Source of the DNA: Sedimentisphaerales bacterium
Lineage (GTDB): Bacteria > Planctomycetota > Phycisphaerae > Sedimentisphaerales > SG8-4
Assembly: GCA_016928975.1 (NCBI GenBank)
Contig: JAFGJR010000230.1
Coordinates: forward strand, 1-44,292
DNA: 44,292 nt
Direction of reading: 5' to 3'
Shown: piece by piece, positions 1-9,013 of the stretch
Position numbering within the stretch: the stretch's first letter is position 1
How the letters are laid out: each line of letters starts with the position of its first letter
Position numbers and translations under genes: made by a program
Notes under the pieces: model-generated
What the model saw: only the letters and a program-made list of their open reading frames with translations
Told to the model about the DNA's origin: nothing
Database searches by the model: none

Positions 1-41
1 GGTCATGGACATTCCTTTCAAAATGGGTATCAAACTACTCA

Positions 42-890
42 CTACCACTCAATCTGGGAATGTCCAATTCCATCTGAGGCAACACAGCCTCCGCCGGAAC
101 TGTTCTTGACCATGTCCTGAACGAACGTTCCAATAATACGGCCATTGGTGATTCCGAGCTTCTCTTTGAACTCTTGAGGTACTTGGTCCTCCCCGATGAG
201 TCCGGCTTCGAGAGCATCCTCCACATCTTTACCAGCGTAGGCAATTTTGTCCATCAGGCGAACGATGCATCCTTCCAGTGTAGCTGGCTTCCCAGCATCG
301 TCTCGTGTCCGGATCTGCTCCAGGTTCTTTGGACTGATGGCTGGCTCCAAGCGGCATGTCTCGAAGTCTTCACCGCAGTGCGAGACTATGCCGTCTCTAA
401 CTTCCCACGTTAGATTAAGACCGGGCGGTTCTCTATCCCGCTTGGCAATAGAATCGACTACTCGAAGACCATACACCTCGTGGGAGAACTTAGGCATCAG
501 TTGCTTAAGCATAGGGTGATCGTTGATGATCCCAGAGAGAAAATCCTCGCCTTGATGGCCAAACGGAGCATGACCTATGTCGTGCGCAAGGCCTATTGCC
601 TCGGCTAAGTCCTCATTGAGCCCAAGGCAACGAGCCACAGTCCGAGCAGCTGACGCAACAAACCTGACGTGGTCCATCCTTGTGCTAACATGGTCATTCT
701 GGGGGAAATAGAAGACCTGGGTCTTGTGTCGTAGACGCCGGAAAGACTGTGAATAGATGATCCTGTGGACGTCTCGCTGAAAGTCGGTTCGGAAATCGTC
801 CTCATCCTGGGGTCTCCGCCTGCCGCGAGTACCTATACTTGCGTGTGGGCTTGGGAACAATTCCCTTTCGGATCTTCTGAAGTCCGCCAT
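42..890 (-). CDS. dGTPase-like HD-domain triphosphohydrolase, C-terminus apparently truncated
   Basis: This is a 282-residue HD-superfamily protein of the deoxyguanosinetriphosphate triphosphohydrolase group, which converts dNTPs, typically dGTP, to deoxynucleoside and triphosphate. Residues 33-60 carry the family start block (FQRDVHRIIYSQSFRRL then KTQVF). The metal site is visible as His74 and the His103-Asp104 pair in LAHDIGHAPFGH, with a later Asp in the LMDKIAY block near residue 215. The ATG at 890 has a strong ribosome site (GGGAGAGG), so the 58-base overlap with the upstream deoxyribosyltransferase gene looks real. Family members normally continue 60 or more residues after the 'VKNS' helix, but this frame ends at TAG about 25 residues later. 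A frameshift, nonsense mutation or assembly error is possible. Family call is firm; nucleotide specificity is not visible. Confidence 0.85.
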   Translation of the reverse strand: MADFRRSERELFPSPHASIGTRGRRRPQDEDDFRTDFQRDVHRIIYSQSFRRLRHKTQVFYFPQNDHVSTRMDHVRFVASAARTVARCLGLNEDLAEAIGLAHDIGHAPFGHQGEDFLSGIINDHPMLKQLMPKFSHEVYGLRVVDSIAKRDREPPGLNLTWEVRDGIVSHCGEDFETCRLEPAISPKNLEQIRTRDDAGKPATLEGCIVRLMDKIAYAGKDVEDALEAGLIGEDQVPQEFKEKLGITNGRIIGTFVQDMVKNSSGGGCVASDGIGHSQIEW

Positions 891-1525
891 ATCCTCTCCC
901 GAAATAGACCTAAGAGCAGATCGGCAATTTCATCCCCTGACCTCCGGGACATCAAGTAATCGCTGATTTCTTTTCCGCTCTTCGTTGCAGCCTCAGGTTG
1001 AGCATCCCTTCCTAACAACACGTCCTCGGTTGCTACGGAAAACTTCTCGTCAAACACCACGGCGATGTCATCGTATCTTGTGACAACAGAAAAATCCGCC
1101 AAGCCCAAGACCAGAGGGTTACAATTGCCCTCAATCAAGGACCTGCTATCGCTTCGGAAAACTACAACCACCTTGTTATTTGCCCAGGCAATTCCAGCCT
1201 CGACCATTGCACCTTCGTCAGGTACACGGCCATTCACATTGAGGACTATGCCTTGGCTATCGGTGATCTGGAAGACATCGAGCGAGAAGATCGCAAGATT
1301 GAGAATCTTCTGTGCGTCCTGGGCTTTAATCCCTCGTTCCAGAAACAGCGGGAACAGCCGAGCGAACTCAAGGCCATCTCTCTGAGGCAAGAAAACCGAG
1401 TAGCCCTTGTGCTCCAGAGCGGAGGCAATCTGCCCCATCTCTTCCCGTTCCTTCGGATTGAAAAGAGGACCAGCACAGTAAATCTTGTATGATTGTCGCT
1501 CCACTGTCACACCCAGATCAGTCAC
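833..1525 (-). CDS. nucleoside 2-deoxyribosyltransferase-family protein
   Basis: This 230-residue protein has the hallmarks of the nucleoside 2-deoxyribosyltransferase fold. The N-terminal strand-loop reads IYCAGPLFNPKEREEM, followed by a G-Y-x-V-F-L-P-Q-R block, and the acidic helix DEGAMVEAGIAWANNKVVVV carries the expected catalytic-type Glu in an E-x-G-x-A context. Characterised relatives cleave or exchange the N-glycosidic bond of deoxynucleosides or act as nucleotide N-glycosidases. The start given is a GTG at 1525 without a clear ribosome site; GTG codons at residues 6 and 8 are alternatives. A promoter lies just upstream. It overlaps the dGTPase-like gene by 58 bases, so the two are almost certainly cotranscribed and point to a common role in deoxynucleotide metabolism, possibly defence. 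Confidence 0.8.
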   Translation of the reverse strand: MTDLGVTVERQSYKIYCAGPLFNPKEREEMGQIASALEHKGYSVFLPQRDGLEFARLFPLFLERGIKAQDAQKILNLAIFSLDVFQITDSQGIVLNVNGRVPDEGAMVEAGIAWANNKVVVVFRSDSRSLIEGNCNPLVLGLADFSVVTRYDDIAVVFDEKFSVATEDVLLGRDAQPEAATKSGKEISDYLMSRRSGDEIADLLLGLFRERIWRTSEDPKGNCSQAHTQV

Positions 1526-1563
1526 TCACACGACCCAGCCCGGTTTCTCACACAACAATTTGA

Positions 1564-1592
1564 TTTGTAGATGATGTCATCTCGGGTGTCAA
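1564..1592 (-). promoter_or_regulatory. sigma70-type promoter of the deoxyribosyltransferase-dGTPase pair
   Basis: On the minus strand TTGACA (1587-1592) is followed after exactly 17 bases by TACAAA (1564-1569). This leaves a leader of roughly 30 bases before the GTG start. The -35 box is perfect and the -10 box matches four of six consensus bases. Confidence 0.55.
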
Positions 1593-1722
1593 CAGAAATC
1601 TGCTCATCAATCCGCTCAAAATGATGCACGTCCGCTTGGGTGGCATGCCATACTCCCATGCATGCCAAGGTGCACAACCTGATGAGTCGGAGCGGGCGAT
1701 TACATGCGTGGCCTTGACGTCC

Positions 1723-3048
1723 CTATCGCGTCACGATGAAGGGCCAGTCGTAGGGGTCGCCGCGAGTCACTTCGGATTTCTCTTTGCCGTCGTTGTCTTG
1801 GCCGTCTTCCAGGATGCTGTAGAGGCGGTAGCCCGGCTCCGTGCGCATATAGCGGATGGCCCTGCCGTCGAATGGATCGACCGGCACTTCTTTGAGATAG
1901 TCGGGCACGAGGTCCGCCAGTTGCTCGGGCAGTCTGCCCATGACTACGCGGTACCGCTCAATGGCCAAAGCCGTTCTGGCCAGATCGATGCCTGCGCGGG
2001 CTCGCAAGTCCAGCTCCGCGATGCGGCCCATCGCGGGACCCAGCATCTTGATCATGAAGTGCATGAATGAGAGACCCTTCAGTTTCGCCGTGGCCTCGCG
2101 GAACCCTTCGAGCCGGTCAATCGGCGGCCGCCTGGAGGCCTCGATACAGTCCCCCATGTAGTTCAGGACATCGACGATTCCCGTTCTCGTCACGCCCGGG
2201 AGCATCCGAAACCGGGGGCTCGGCGTGGAGCCGGCCGCCAGGAAGGGATCTCTGCACGTCTCGATCATGATGCAGCGCTCCGTGATCAAGACCTGTGTGA
2301 GATCGAGCGTGCCGGCAGTCGCCGTCAGTGACTGATCCAGCTCCATCAGTTGCCCATCCGTGAAGGTGGCGGTGTCCAGGCTCCGGTCCAGACTCCCAGT
2401 CATCAGACCAAGACAAGCAACTCGCACCAGGTAGTGGATCAAGGCCGGCTCCCGTCGCAGCGAATCCGCCAGGCGAAGCCCGTCCTCGATACATCGCACG
2501 GCCGCATTGGGGTCGCCGGCATTCGCGGAGTAGATCGCGCCCAGCGCCAGCAGTTGAGCGCAGTGTCTCACGTCGGCCAACTGCGACATTCCCGTCGTCA
2601 CGGACTGACGCCAATCCCACTCGTAGTCGCACTCCGCGATGCCGGCGGCCTCGTGCAAGAGGGAAAGACAGAGCCGGTTGTCTGCCAGACACTGCGAGAC
2701 CGCCCTGGCCATCGGTTCGGGTATGGGCTTGCCCCGACCCGGCAACTGAGCCGATCCGAGGTACGGCACATTCGGCCCATCCACCGGCGGGGTGTAGGCG
2801 GCAAACGCCTTCACGTACACGCCGGCCGCGTTGGCCGCCCCCGCAGGCAGTTTGCCGTACTCGGCCAGTTCGGCGAGTGTCGTCGGATACCCGGCCACCC
2901 GCAACGCCTCCAGCCGGCGATCCAGGCGGCCTCGCATGACCACGATGTAGAGAGCCATGAGTCCCACTACCACCAGGATCACGCCAAGAGTCACGTGCCA
3001 GCCCTTGAGCCTGAATTGTCTGCTCCGTCCACTTCCGTGATCTGTCAT
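1723..3048 (-). CDS. membrane-anchored protein with pseudopilin-like C-terminal domain
   Basis: The protein has 441 residues from the ATG at 3048, which is preceded by AAGGCGG. The open frame extends further upstream but would run across the promoter and start of the divergent aconitase gene, so the internal start is preferred. After about 15 basic residues there is one membrane segment (WHVTLGVILVVVGLMALYIV), then a long helical region. The C-terminal part, ALAIERYRVVMGRLPEQLADL followed by VPVDPFDGRAIRY and a DGQDNDG tail, resembles the region of planctomycete proteins related to type II secretion pseudopilins. No catalytic motif is visible. Function unknown; probably in the cell envelope with its bulk outside the cytoplasm. 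Confidence 0.75.
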   Translation of the reverse strand: MTDHGSGRSRQFRLKGWHVTLGVILVVVGLMALYIVVMRGRLDRRLEALRVAGYPTTLAELAEYGKLPAGAANAAGVYVKAFAAYTPPVDGPNVPYLGSAQLPGRGKPIPEPMARAVSQCLADNRLCLSLLHEAAGIAECDYEWDWRQSVTTGMSQLADVRHCAQLLALGAIYSANAGDPNAAVRCIEDGLRLADSLRREPALIHYLVRVACLGLMTGSLDRSLDTATFTDGQLMELDQSLTATAGTLDLTQVLITERCIMIETCRDPFLAAGSTPSPRFRMLPGVTRTGIVDVLNYMGDCIEASRRPPIDRLEGFREATAKLKGLSFMHFMIKMLGPAMGRIAELDLRARAGIDLARTALAIERYRVVMGRLPEQLADLVPDYLKEVPVDPFDGRAIRYMRTEPGYRLYSILEDGQDNDGKEKSEVTRGDPYDWPFIVTR

Positions 3049-3221
3049 ACGTACCGCCTTATGCCGCTGAATCCGTGATCGCAATGCGCGCCGCTGAACT
3101 GGCATGATACACCGCGCTCCCCAGCGTGCAAAACCCTTTTCCGACGACCTGGAGGGTTTGTCTTTCATGACGGGTTCTGGTAGAGTGAGTGCGTCTTCTG
3201 GGTTTGTTAGGAGTGGTTGGT

Positions 3222-5195
3222 TTGGGTAAGACGCTTGCTCATAAGATCCTGGAGCAACACCTCGTGAAAGGGCAGCTCGCCCCCGGCGAGGAGATCGGAA
3301 TACGGATCGACCAGACATTGACGCAGGACGCAACGGGGACCACGGCGTTCCTGCTGTTCGAGTCCATGGGCGTCGGGCGGGTCCGGACGGACCTGTCCGT
3401 CAGCTACGTCGATCATAACATGGCGGGCTTCGGGCCGGAGAATCACAACGACCACCTGTACCTGCAAGCCGTCGCCGCCAAGAGCGGCGTGTATCACTCG
3501 CGGGCGGGCAACGGCATCTGTCACCAGGTCCACCTGGAGCGGTTTGGCAAGCCCGGGGCGACGCTGCTCGGCAGTGACTCGCACACGCCCACTGCCGGCG
3601 GGATCGGCATGCTCGCCATCGGAGCGGGCGGGCTCGATGTAGCGGTCGCGATGGGCGGCGGGCCGTTCTATCTCCAATGTCCGAGAGTGCTCGGCGTGAA
3701 GCTCACCGGCAGGCTGAGCGACTGGGTGGCCGCCAAGGACGTCATTCTCAAGCTGCTTAGCGAGCTGACGACCAAGGGCAATGTCGGCTGGGCGGTCGAG
3801 TACTTCGGCAACGGCGTCAGAAGCCTCGCCGTCCCCCAGCGGGCGACGATCACGAACATGGGCGCCGAGCTTGGCGTCACGACGAGCATCTTCGGCAGCG
3901 ACGAGCAGACGCAGCGATTCCTGGCCGCTCAGAATCGAGAAGCCGACTTTCGACCGATGGCCGCGGACGTAGACGCGGCGTACGATCGCGTGATCGAGAT
4001 CGACCTATCGAAGCTCGAACCGACGGCGGCTTGTCCCTCCTCGCCCGACAACGTCAAGAGCGTTCGCGAGATCGCCGGCGCGAGCGTGAGCCAGGTCGCG
4101 CTCGGCAGTTGCACGAATTCCAGCTTCGCCGATCTGATGATGGCGGCGAAGGTGCTCAAGGGCCGGCGGATCGACCCGATGGTCGAGTTCGCCGTCGCGC
4201 CGGGCAGCCGGGAAGTGTTGAACATGCTGGCAGGAAACGGGGCCCTGGCGGACCTGATCGCCGCCGGGGCGAGAATCCTCGAATCCGCGTGCGGTCCGTG
4301 CATCGGGCAGGGTTTCTCCCCCGCCGACGGGACAGTGAGTCTGCGAACGTTCAATCGCAACTTCGCCGGCCGTAGCGGGACCAAGGGCGACCAGGTCTAC
4401 TTAGTCAGCCCCGAGACGGCGGTCGCGTCGGTCCTGGCGGGAAAGATCACCGATCCTCGTGACCTGTCGGCCCGGATGGGCATCGCGTACCCGAAGATCA
4501 AGATGCCCCGCAAGTTCGTCATTGATGACAGCATGATCGAGCCGGCACTGAGCGAGGAGAAAGCGAGAACAGTCGAGGTCCTTCGCGGCCGGACTATCGT
4601 CGTGCCGGAAGCGCCGACGCCACTGCCGGAAAAGCTCGTCGGACGCGTCCTGCTCAAGTGCGCCGACAAGATCACGACCGATCACATCACGCCCGCCGGG
4701 ACGTTCCTGAAGCTCCGCTCCAACGTGCCGGAGTACGCGAAGGTCGTGTTCAACAGCTTCAACGAGCCGGGCAAACCGACGTTCGCCGAGCGGGCTTTGG
4801 AGCTCAAGAGCGAAGGCATCGGCGGCATCATCGTGGCGGGCGAGAGTTACGGCCAGGGCTCCTCGCGCGAGCATGCGGCCCTGTGTCCGATGTACCTTGG
4901 CGTGCGGGCGGTGATCGCCAAGAGCATCGAGCGAATCCACCGGGCAAACCTGATCAACTTCTGCATCGTGCCGATCCGGTTCGCCGACGCGGCCGACTAC
5001 GACAGGCTCGCGGCCGGTGACGATCTGGCCGTTGACGATCTGCTCGGCGCGATCCGAACCAGCGACACGGTCACGATCCGCAAGCAGAACGGCTCGTTCA
5101 CCTTCACCGGCAAGCTGGAGCTGTCCGCCAGAGACCGGGATATCCTGCTGGCGGCGGGGCTGCTCAACTACACACGACAGAAAGCGCATGGATGA
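3222..5195 (+). CDS. acn: aconitate hydratase
   Basis: This is aconitase of the roughly 650-residue type, which interconverts citrate and isocitrate through cis-aconitate in the TCA cycle. The three [4Fe-4S] ligands are visible: Cys297 in GSCTNSS, and Cys357 and Cys360 in SACGPCIGQG. The substrate-binding GSDSHTPTAGG block and the C-terminal swivel domain (GQGSSREHAALCP) are intact. The TTG at 3222 is chosen because TTAGGAGTGG at 3207-3216 is a good ribosome site at the right distance, and the protein then starts (M)GKTLAHKIL as aconitases do. The open frame back to a GTG at 3189 adds residues without support. It heads a tightly packed plus-strand run; its stop overlaps the next start by 8 bases. 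Confidence 0.95.
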   Translation: MGKTLAHKILEQHLVKGQLAPGEEIGIRIDQTLTQDATGTTAFLLFESMGVGRVRTDLSVSYVDHNMAGFGPENHNDHLYLQAVAAKSGVYHSRAGNGICHQVHLERFGKPGATLLGSDSHTPTAGGIGMLAIGAGGLDVAVAMGGGPFYLQCPRVLGVKLTGRLSDWVAAKDVILKLLSELTTKGNVGWAVEYFGNGVRSLAVPQRATITNMGAELGVTTSIFGSDEQTQRFLAAQNREADFRPMAADVDAAYDRVIEIDLSKLEPTAACPSSPDNVKSVREIAGASVSQVALGSCTNSSFADLMMAAKVLKGRRIDPMVEFAVAPGSREVLNMLAGNGALADLIAAGARILESACGPCIGQGFSPADGTVSLRTFNRNFAGRSGTKGDQVYLVSPETAVASVLAGKITDPRDLSARMGIAYPKIKMPRKFVIDDSMIEPALSEEKARTVEVLRGRTIVVPEAPTPLPEKLVGRVLLKCADKITTDHITPAGTFLKLRSNVPEYAKVVFNSFNEPGKPTFAERALELKSEGIGGIIVAGESYGQGSSREHAALCPMYLGVRAVIAKSIERIHRANLINFCIVPIRFADAADYDRLAAGDDLAVDDLLGAIRTSDTVTIRKQNGSFTFTGKLELSARDRDILLAAGLLNYTRQKAHG

Positions 5196-5718
5196 GAATG
5201 TAGTCAGTGTCTTTGGGACCGGCAGGGCCCAGGCGGGCGAGCCGGCGTACGTGCTGGCCGAGCAGGTCGGGCGGGCGCTGGCGCAGGCGGGCTTTGTCAT
5301 TGCCAACGGCGGCTACGCCGGCACGATGCTCGCCGCGGCCAAAGGCGCCGCCGAGGCGGCCGGCACCGTCATCGGCGTAACGTGCTCGGCCTTCAAGCGA
5401 AGCACTGCCAATGAGTTCGTCACGCGGGAGATCGTGACCGACTCGCTGGAGGAGCGACTGCGTAAGCTCGTGGAGCTCGGCCGGGCGTATGTCGTCCTGC
5501 CCGGCGGCACAGGCACGCTCCTGGAGCTGGCAACGGTCTGGGAGTTGAAGAACAAGGGCTTTCTCGACCGGGCCAGGCCGGTGGTCCTCGTGGGCGATTT
5601 CTGGAAACCGGTGGTCGGTCTGGTCGCCACTGACGATCCGAAGTGCAGGAAGTACGTGACGTTCGTCGCAGGGCCGGAGCGGGTGTCTGAAGTAATCAAG
5701 AGTGCGCTGGGACTTTGA
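5188..5718 (+). CDS. LOG-family nucleoside 5'-monophosphate phosphoribohydrolase
   Basis: This 176-residue Rossmann-fold protein belongs to the 'lysine decarboxylase-like' LOG family, which hydrolyses the N-glycosidic bond of nucleoside monophosphates. The signature PGGTGT is at residues 105-110, with an upstream glycine-rich loop GGYAGTM at 41-47. A conserved E-x-x-T pair follows in LLELATVWEL. It was often misannotated as lysine decarboxylase; nothing in the sequence supports that activity. Cytokinin production is the best known role, but many bacterial members act in general nucleotide turnover. The ATG at 5188 overlaps the end of acn by 8 bases, implying translational coupling. Confidence 0.85.
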   Translation: MDENVVSVFGTGRAQAGEPAYVLAEQVGRALAQAGFVIANGGYAGTMLAAAKGAAEAAGTVIGVTCSAFKRSTANEFVTREIVTDSLEERLRKLVELGRAYVVLPGGTGTLLELATVWELKNKGFLDRARPVVLVGDFWKPVVGLVATDDPKCRKYVTFVAGPERVSEVIKSALGL

Positions 5719-5722
5719 TGCT

Positions 5723-6610
5723 ATGAGGAAAGCGGGTCTCAAATCTCAAATCTCAGATCAGCCGGGCGGCCAGGTAACGACCCTTGGTCTGATTGTATGC
5801 TCCGTCCTCTTTGTCGCGATGTCCTCGATAGCCGGCGGTTCACAGCAGGGCCCCGCCAACCCGCTAACAGACGGGACTGTCCTGGCCAGCGTCGATGGCA
5901 AGCTCGTTCCCGGCGACGCCCCGGATGCGTGGCTCTTCGAGCTGGCCGTGGATGTGAACAGTCTCGGCGGCCGTGCCATCGCCGGGACACGGTTCGAGCT
6001 GCTCCCTTGTGCGACGCTGGAGCTATTGCTGGTGGATGCGAACGACCGAACCACGCCGATGTACAGACTCTCTGGTCGCGTCACGCGGTACAAGGACAAG
6101 GACTTCCTGTTCCTCACATATTACCTGCCGCTGAGCAAATTGAAGGATACGACATCTCCGACTGCACAGGGCGAAACCACGCAGGCGAGGCCTGAGACGC
6201 CCGGAAGCGACGAAGGCGACCCCGACCTGACGATTCCGCAGGAGGTCATGGAGAAGCTCAGGGATCGTCGCATGACTCGCGGCGTACAGAGAGAGAGCAG
6301 GGAATCCGGGACTGCAACGAAATCCCAGAGGACTCCGGACCGCATGATTGTGGATGCCGTCGGCCGGATCGAGCCCGCCGCCTCCGGCCACCTCGTATTC
6401 GTGCCGGACGCCTTTGGTTGGAATATCGATAAGGCACGGTATGAATTGCTGCCGTGCCACGTGCTGGAACAGACGTGGCAGAGTCAAGCGGCCTCCCCTG
6501 ATCCGATTCGCTTCAACATCGCCGGGCTCGTCACGGAATTCAAAGGCGAAAAGTACCTTCTTCTGCACAGAGCGATCCGCGCCTACGGCCACGGAAACTT
6601 CATCAAATGA
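5723..6610 (+). CDS. exported protein of unknown function with internal domain duplication
   Basis: The protein has 295 residues from the ATG at 5723, four bases after the LOG gene stops. A hydrophobic N-terminal segment (TTLGLIVCSVLFVAMSSIAGG) suggests export or membrane anchoring. Two related modules follow. Each has an F/YELLPCxxLE motif (near residues 92 and 243), then a G-x-V-T-x-[YF]-K-[DG] strand and a [FY]L[FL]L stretch. A charged, low-complexity linker of about 90 residues separates them. The repeated LPC cysteine could bind a metal or form a disulfide, which is speculation. It is packed between LOG and hisD, so probably cotranscribed. I do not recognise a named family. Confidence 0.7.
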   Translation: MRKAGLKSQISDQPGGQVTTLGLIVCSVLFVAMSSIAGGSQQGPANPLTDGTVLASVDGKLVPGDAPDAWLFELAVDVNSLGGRAIAGTRFELLPCATLELLLVDANDRTTPMYRLSGRVTRYKDKDFLFLTYYLPLSKLKDTTSPTAQGETTQARPETPGSDEGDPDLTIPQEVMEKLRDRRMTRGVQRESRESGTATKSQRTPDRMIVDAVGRIEPAASGHLVFVPDAFGWNIDKARYELLPCHVLEQTWQSQAASPDPIRFNIAGLVTEFKGEKYLLLHRAIRAYGHGNFIK

Positions 6611-6616
6611 GAGCCT

Positions 6617-7942
6617 ATGAGTGATCCACTGCACGATATCCTGCTTCTCTCGTCCGAGCCTGGCTTTGAGGCAAAGCTCAATGCCCTGCGGTCCGCGATC
6701 CTGTCGGCGGCAAGGTTGGCCGGCTACGACAGTAGGGAGAATCAGACCGTCGTAACGATCCTCCGCGACGTCGCACAGCAGGGCGACGAGGCAGTAGTGA
6801 GATACACGGAGGAATTCGATGGGGTGCAGCTCGTGCCCAGGCAATTCCGCCTCACGAAGACAGCTCTGGCCGAAGCGCACAGGAGCATCGACGCCCGCCT
6901 TCTCGAATCATTGCGCACAGCCATCGACAACGTGCGTGCGTACCAGGAGAAGATCTTCATAGGGAATCAGAAGCAGTTCTCGCAAGGGACTGGCCTTCGG
7001 TACACGCCGATCCGGCGCGTCGGGGTCTGCGTGCCCGGCGCCGCCGCCCCCCTGCCCTCCACGGTGATCATGACAGTCGTCCCCGCCCAGGTAGCCGGCG
7101 TGAAGGAAATCGCCGTCGTCTCGCCTCCCAGGTTCGAAGGCACGATTCATCCGGTGATCCTCGCGGTCTGTCACGAGTTGAACGTCGACGAGGTGTATCG
7201 GCTGGGCGGCGTGCAGGCGGTCGGCGCGTTAGCCCACGGGACGCAGACGATTGGCAAAGTGGACAAGATCGTCGGGCCAGGCAACAAGTGGGTACAAGCA
7301 GCCAAGAAGAACGTCGCCGGCGACTACGTCGGGATCGACTCGATTGCCGGCCCCAGCGAAGTGCTCATCCTCGCTAACGACCAGGCCAATCCCGCCTGGG
7401 TGGCGGCGGACATGCTCAGCCAGGCCGAGCACGGCACCGACAGCAGCGCGATCGTGGTCACCGATTCACGGCCGCTGGGCCAGGCCATCCTCGACCAGTT
7501 GCGCGAGCAGCTCAAGGCGCTGCCGCGGGCGACGGAAGCAGCCGAATCCCTGGTTCGCTTCAGCCGGATCATCGCCGTGAAGGACATGGACACTGCCGTC
7601 GAGCTGGCTAACGAATTCGCGGCGGAACACCTGGAAGTCCAGTGCGGCTCCGCCAGCCGGCGGATCGCCGACCGGATCAGCAATGCCGGCGCCATCTTCA
7701 TCGGCTCCCACACGCCGGTCGCCGTCGGCGACTACTGGGCGGGTCCCAGTCACACTCTGCCCACTGGCACTCGCGCCAAGTTCTCCAGCGCGCTGACCAG
7801 CAACGACTTCATAAAGTCGATCAGCCTGATCGAGTATAGCGCGGAGCAATTAGCCGCGGCGGCCGACGATATCATCCGCCTGGCCACCGTGGAAGGTCTC
7901 GACGCGCATGCGCGAAGCGTGCAGGTCCGCCGAGAGTCGTGA
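6617..7942 (+). CDS. hisD: histidinol dehydrogenase
   Basis: This 441-residue enzyme performs the last two NAD+-dependent steps of histidine synthesis, L-histidinol to L-histidine. Diagnostic blocks are all present: GPGNKWVQAAKK, then the SIAGPSEVLILA stretch, SQAEHGTDSSAI with zinc-ligand residues, EFAAEHLEVQ with the catalytic Glu-His pair, and GPSHTLPTGTRAKFSS. Length is normal for the family. It lies six bases after the preceding hypothetical gene. No other his gene is in the window, so histidine genes are dispersed here. It ends four bases before the convergent zinc-ribbon gene stops. Confidence 0.96.
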   Translation: MSDPLHDILLLSSEPGFEAKLNALRSAILSAARLAGYDSRENQTVVTILRDVAQQGDEAVVRYTEEFDGVQLVPRQFRLTKTALAEAHRSIDARLLESLRTAIDNVRAYQEKIFIGNQKQFSQGTGLRYTPIRRVGVCVPGAAAPLPSTVIMTVVPAQVAGVKEIAVVSPPRFEGTIHPVILAVCHELNVDEVYRLGGVQAVGALAHGTQTIGKVDKIVGPGNKWVQAAKKNVAGDYVGIDSIAGPSEVLILANDQANPAWVAADMLSQAEHGTDSSAIVVTDSRPLGQAILDQLREQLKALPRATEAAESLVRFSRIIAVKDMDTAVELANEFAAEHLEVQCGSASRRIADRISNAGAIFIGSHTPVAVGDYWAGPSHTLPTGTRAKFSSALTSNDFIKSISLIEYSAEQLAAAADDIIRLATVEGLDAHARSVQVRRES

Positions 7943-7945
7943 CAA

Positions 7946-8917
7946 TCACAGGCCCCAGTCCAGCCGTTTGCGATAGCGCCAGTAGAACCGGCCCAGCATG
8001 TGCGCCAGGATGAGCATGCCGTAGGAACCGATCACAAAGCCGACGACGGTCAGCTCAAACGACAGCGGCCACAGCCGGGCTGACCCTACGACGATCCCGG
8101 CCAGCAGAAGTGCCAGCCCCATGTACGGAAAGAACACGCGGAGGATCGAGCCGATCAGGAAGAAGGGATTGAGCGCGGAAATCGAGTCGTTGAGGACCAT
8201 CGCGAGCAGACCTATCGGAAAGAAGAGGACCGCCCAGGCCACGAGCCCCCAGAGAATCGTGTCCCTCCTGCCGGTGACGAAGAAGTACACGATCATCGGC
8301 AGAACGAAGATAGCCCAAACGATCAACATGTACAGAACTCGCGACCACATCTCGCCTATGCCGCCGGTATCCAGGGCCGGCGGCGCCCGCGTGCCGCCCT
8401 GGGCACTGTCGTACACGCACTCCGCGAAATACCAGGCGGCATAAAGGGCAATCAGGCCGTGACCCAACAAGGAAAGCAGGCCCATGGCGGGGATCACCCA
8501 CAGCACCAAGCTGAGCAGAATCAGCAGAACCGGGCCGCCAATGATGACGCCCAGGCACGTCAAACCCGCCAGGTTGGCGGGGTACAGCAGGATGTCGATC
8601 GGCCAGGGAAGCTGACGCTGCCCTGTGTGCTCCGGCACAGGCTCGATTCTGAGCGAGGCGAGCATTTTCCGCTCCTCCCGGTGGGCTTCTGCTTCGTCCT
8701 CGGCCGTGTACTTCGGCAGGTCCAGGAGCGCATCGTTGCGGACCTTGGCCTTGTCGGCAGGGATGAGCTGGATGTCCGCATCAACCGCCGGCTCGGGTGC
8801 GGCCGGCACTGGCACAGTCATATCCCCCTTGCACGCGGGGCACCGGCCGCGCTGGCCTGCCCGCTCATCCGGCACTCGCAGCTTCCGGCCGCAATGCTGA
8901 CATTCGAAGTGGATCAT
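7946..8917 (-). CDS. zinc-ribbon multi-pass membrane protein (paralogue 2)
   Basis: The protein has 323 residues. The N-terminus is a small zinc ribbon, CQHCGRKLRVP followed by CPACKGD, with spacing typical of planctomycete 'MJ0042-like' ribbons. A polar linker with charged EDEAEAHREERK follows, then at least five hydrophobic segments between about residue 110 and the C-terminus. It ends YRKRLDWGL. It is clearly paralogous to the gene at 9132-10121: same ribbon, same order of membrane segments, same end, and the same bases just before the ATG. It is the downstream copy of a tandem duplication that also copied the alaS 3' end. No catalytic motif; the function is unknown. Confidence 0.8.
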   Translation of the reverse strand: MIHFECQHCGRKLRVPDERAGQRGRCPACKGDMTVPVPAAPEPAVDADIQLIPADKAKVRNDALLDLPKYTAEDEAEAHREERKMLASLRIEPVPEHTGQRQLPWPIDILLYPANLAGLTCLGVIIGGPVLLILLSLVLWVIPAMGLLSLLGHGLIALYAAWYFAECVYDSAQGGTRAPPALDTGGIGEMWSRVLYMLIVWAIFVLPMIVYFFVTGRRDTILWGLVAWAVLFFPIGLLAMVLNDSISALNPFFLIGSILRVFFPYMGLALLLAGIVVGSARLWPLSFELTVVGFVIGSYGMLILAHMLGRFYWRYRKRLDWGL

Positions 8918-9013
8918 GGACCCGCCGCGGCAACGCAGACACTCGACTCATCACGATGATGCGACTTCGATACTCCAAAGGAACAGACGCCTGACGGGCG
9001 AAATCGTTGCACT

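Noticed and set aside
3049..3333. N-terminal extension of the pseudopilin-like protein
   Set aside because: It would overlap the aconitase start and its upstream region; the ATG at 3048 is followed by a normal membrane-anchor N-terminus.
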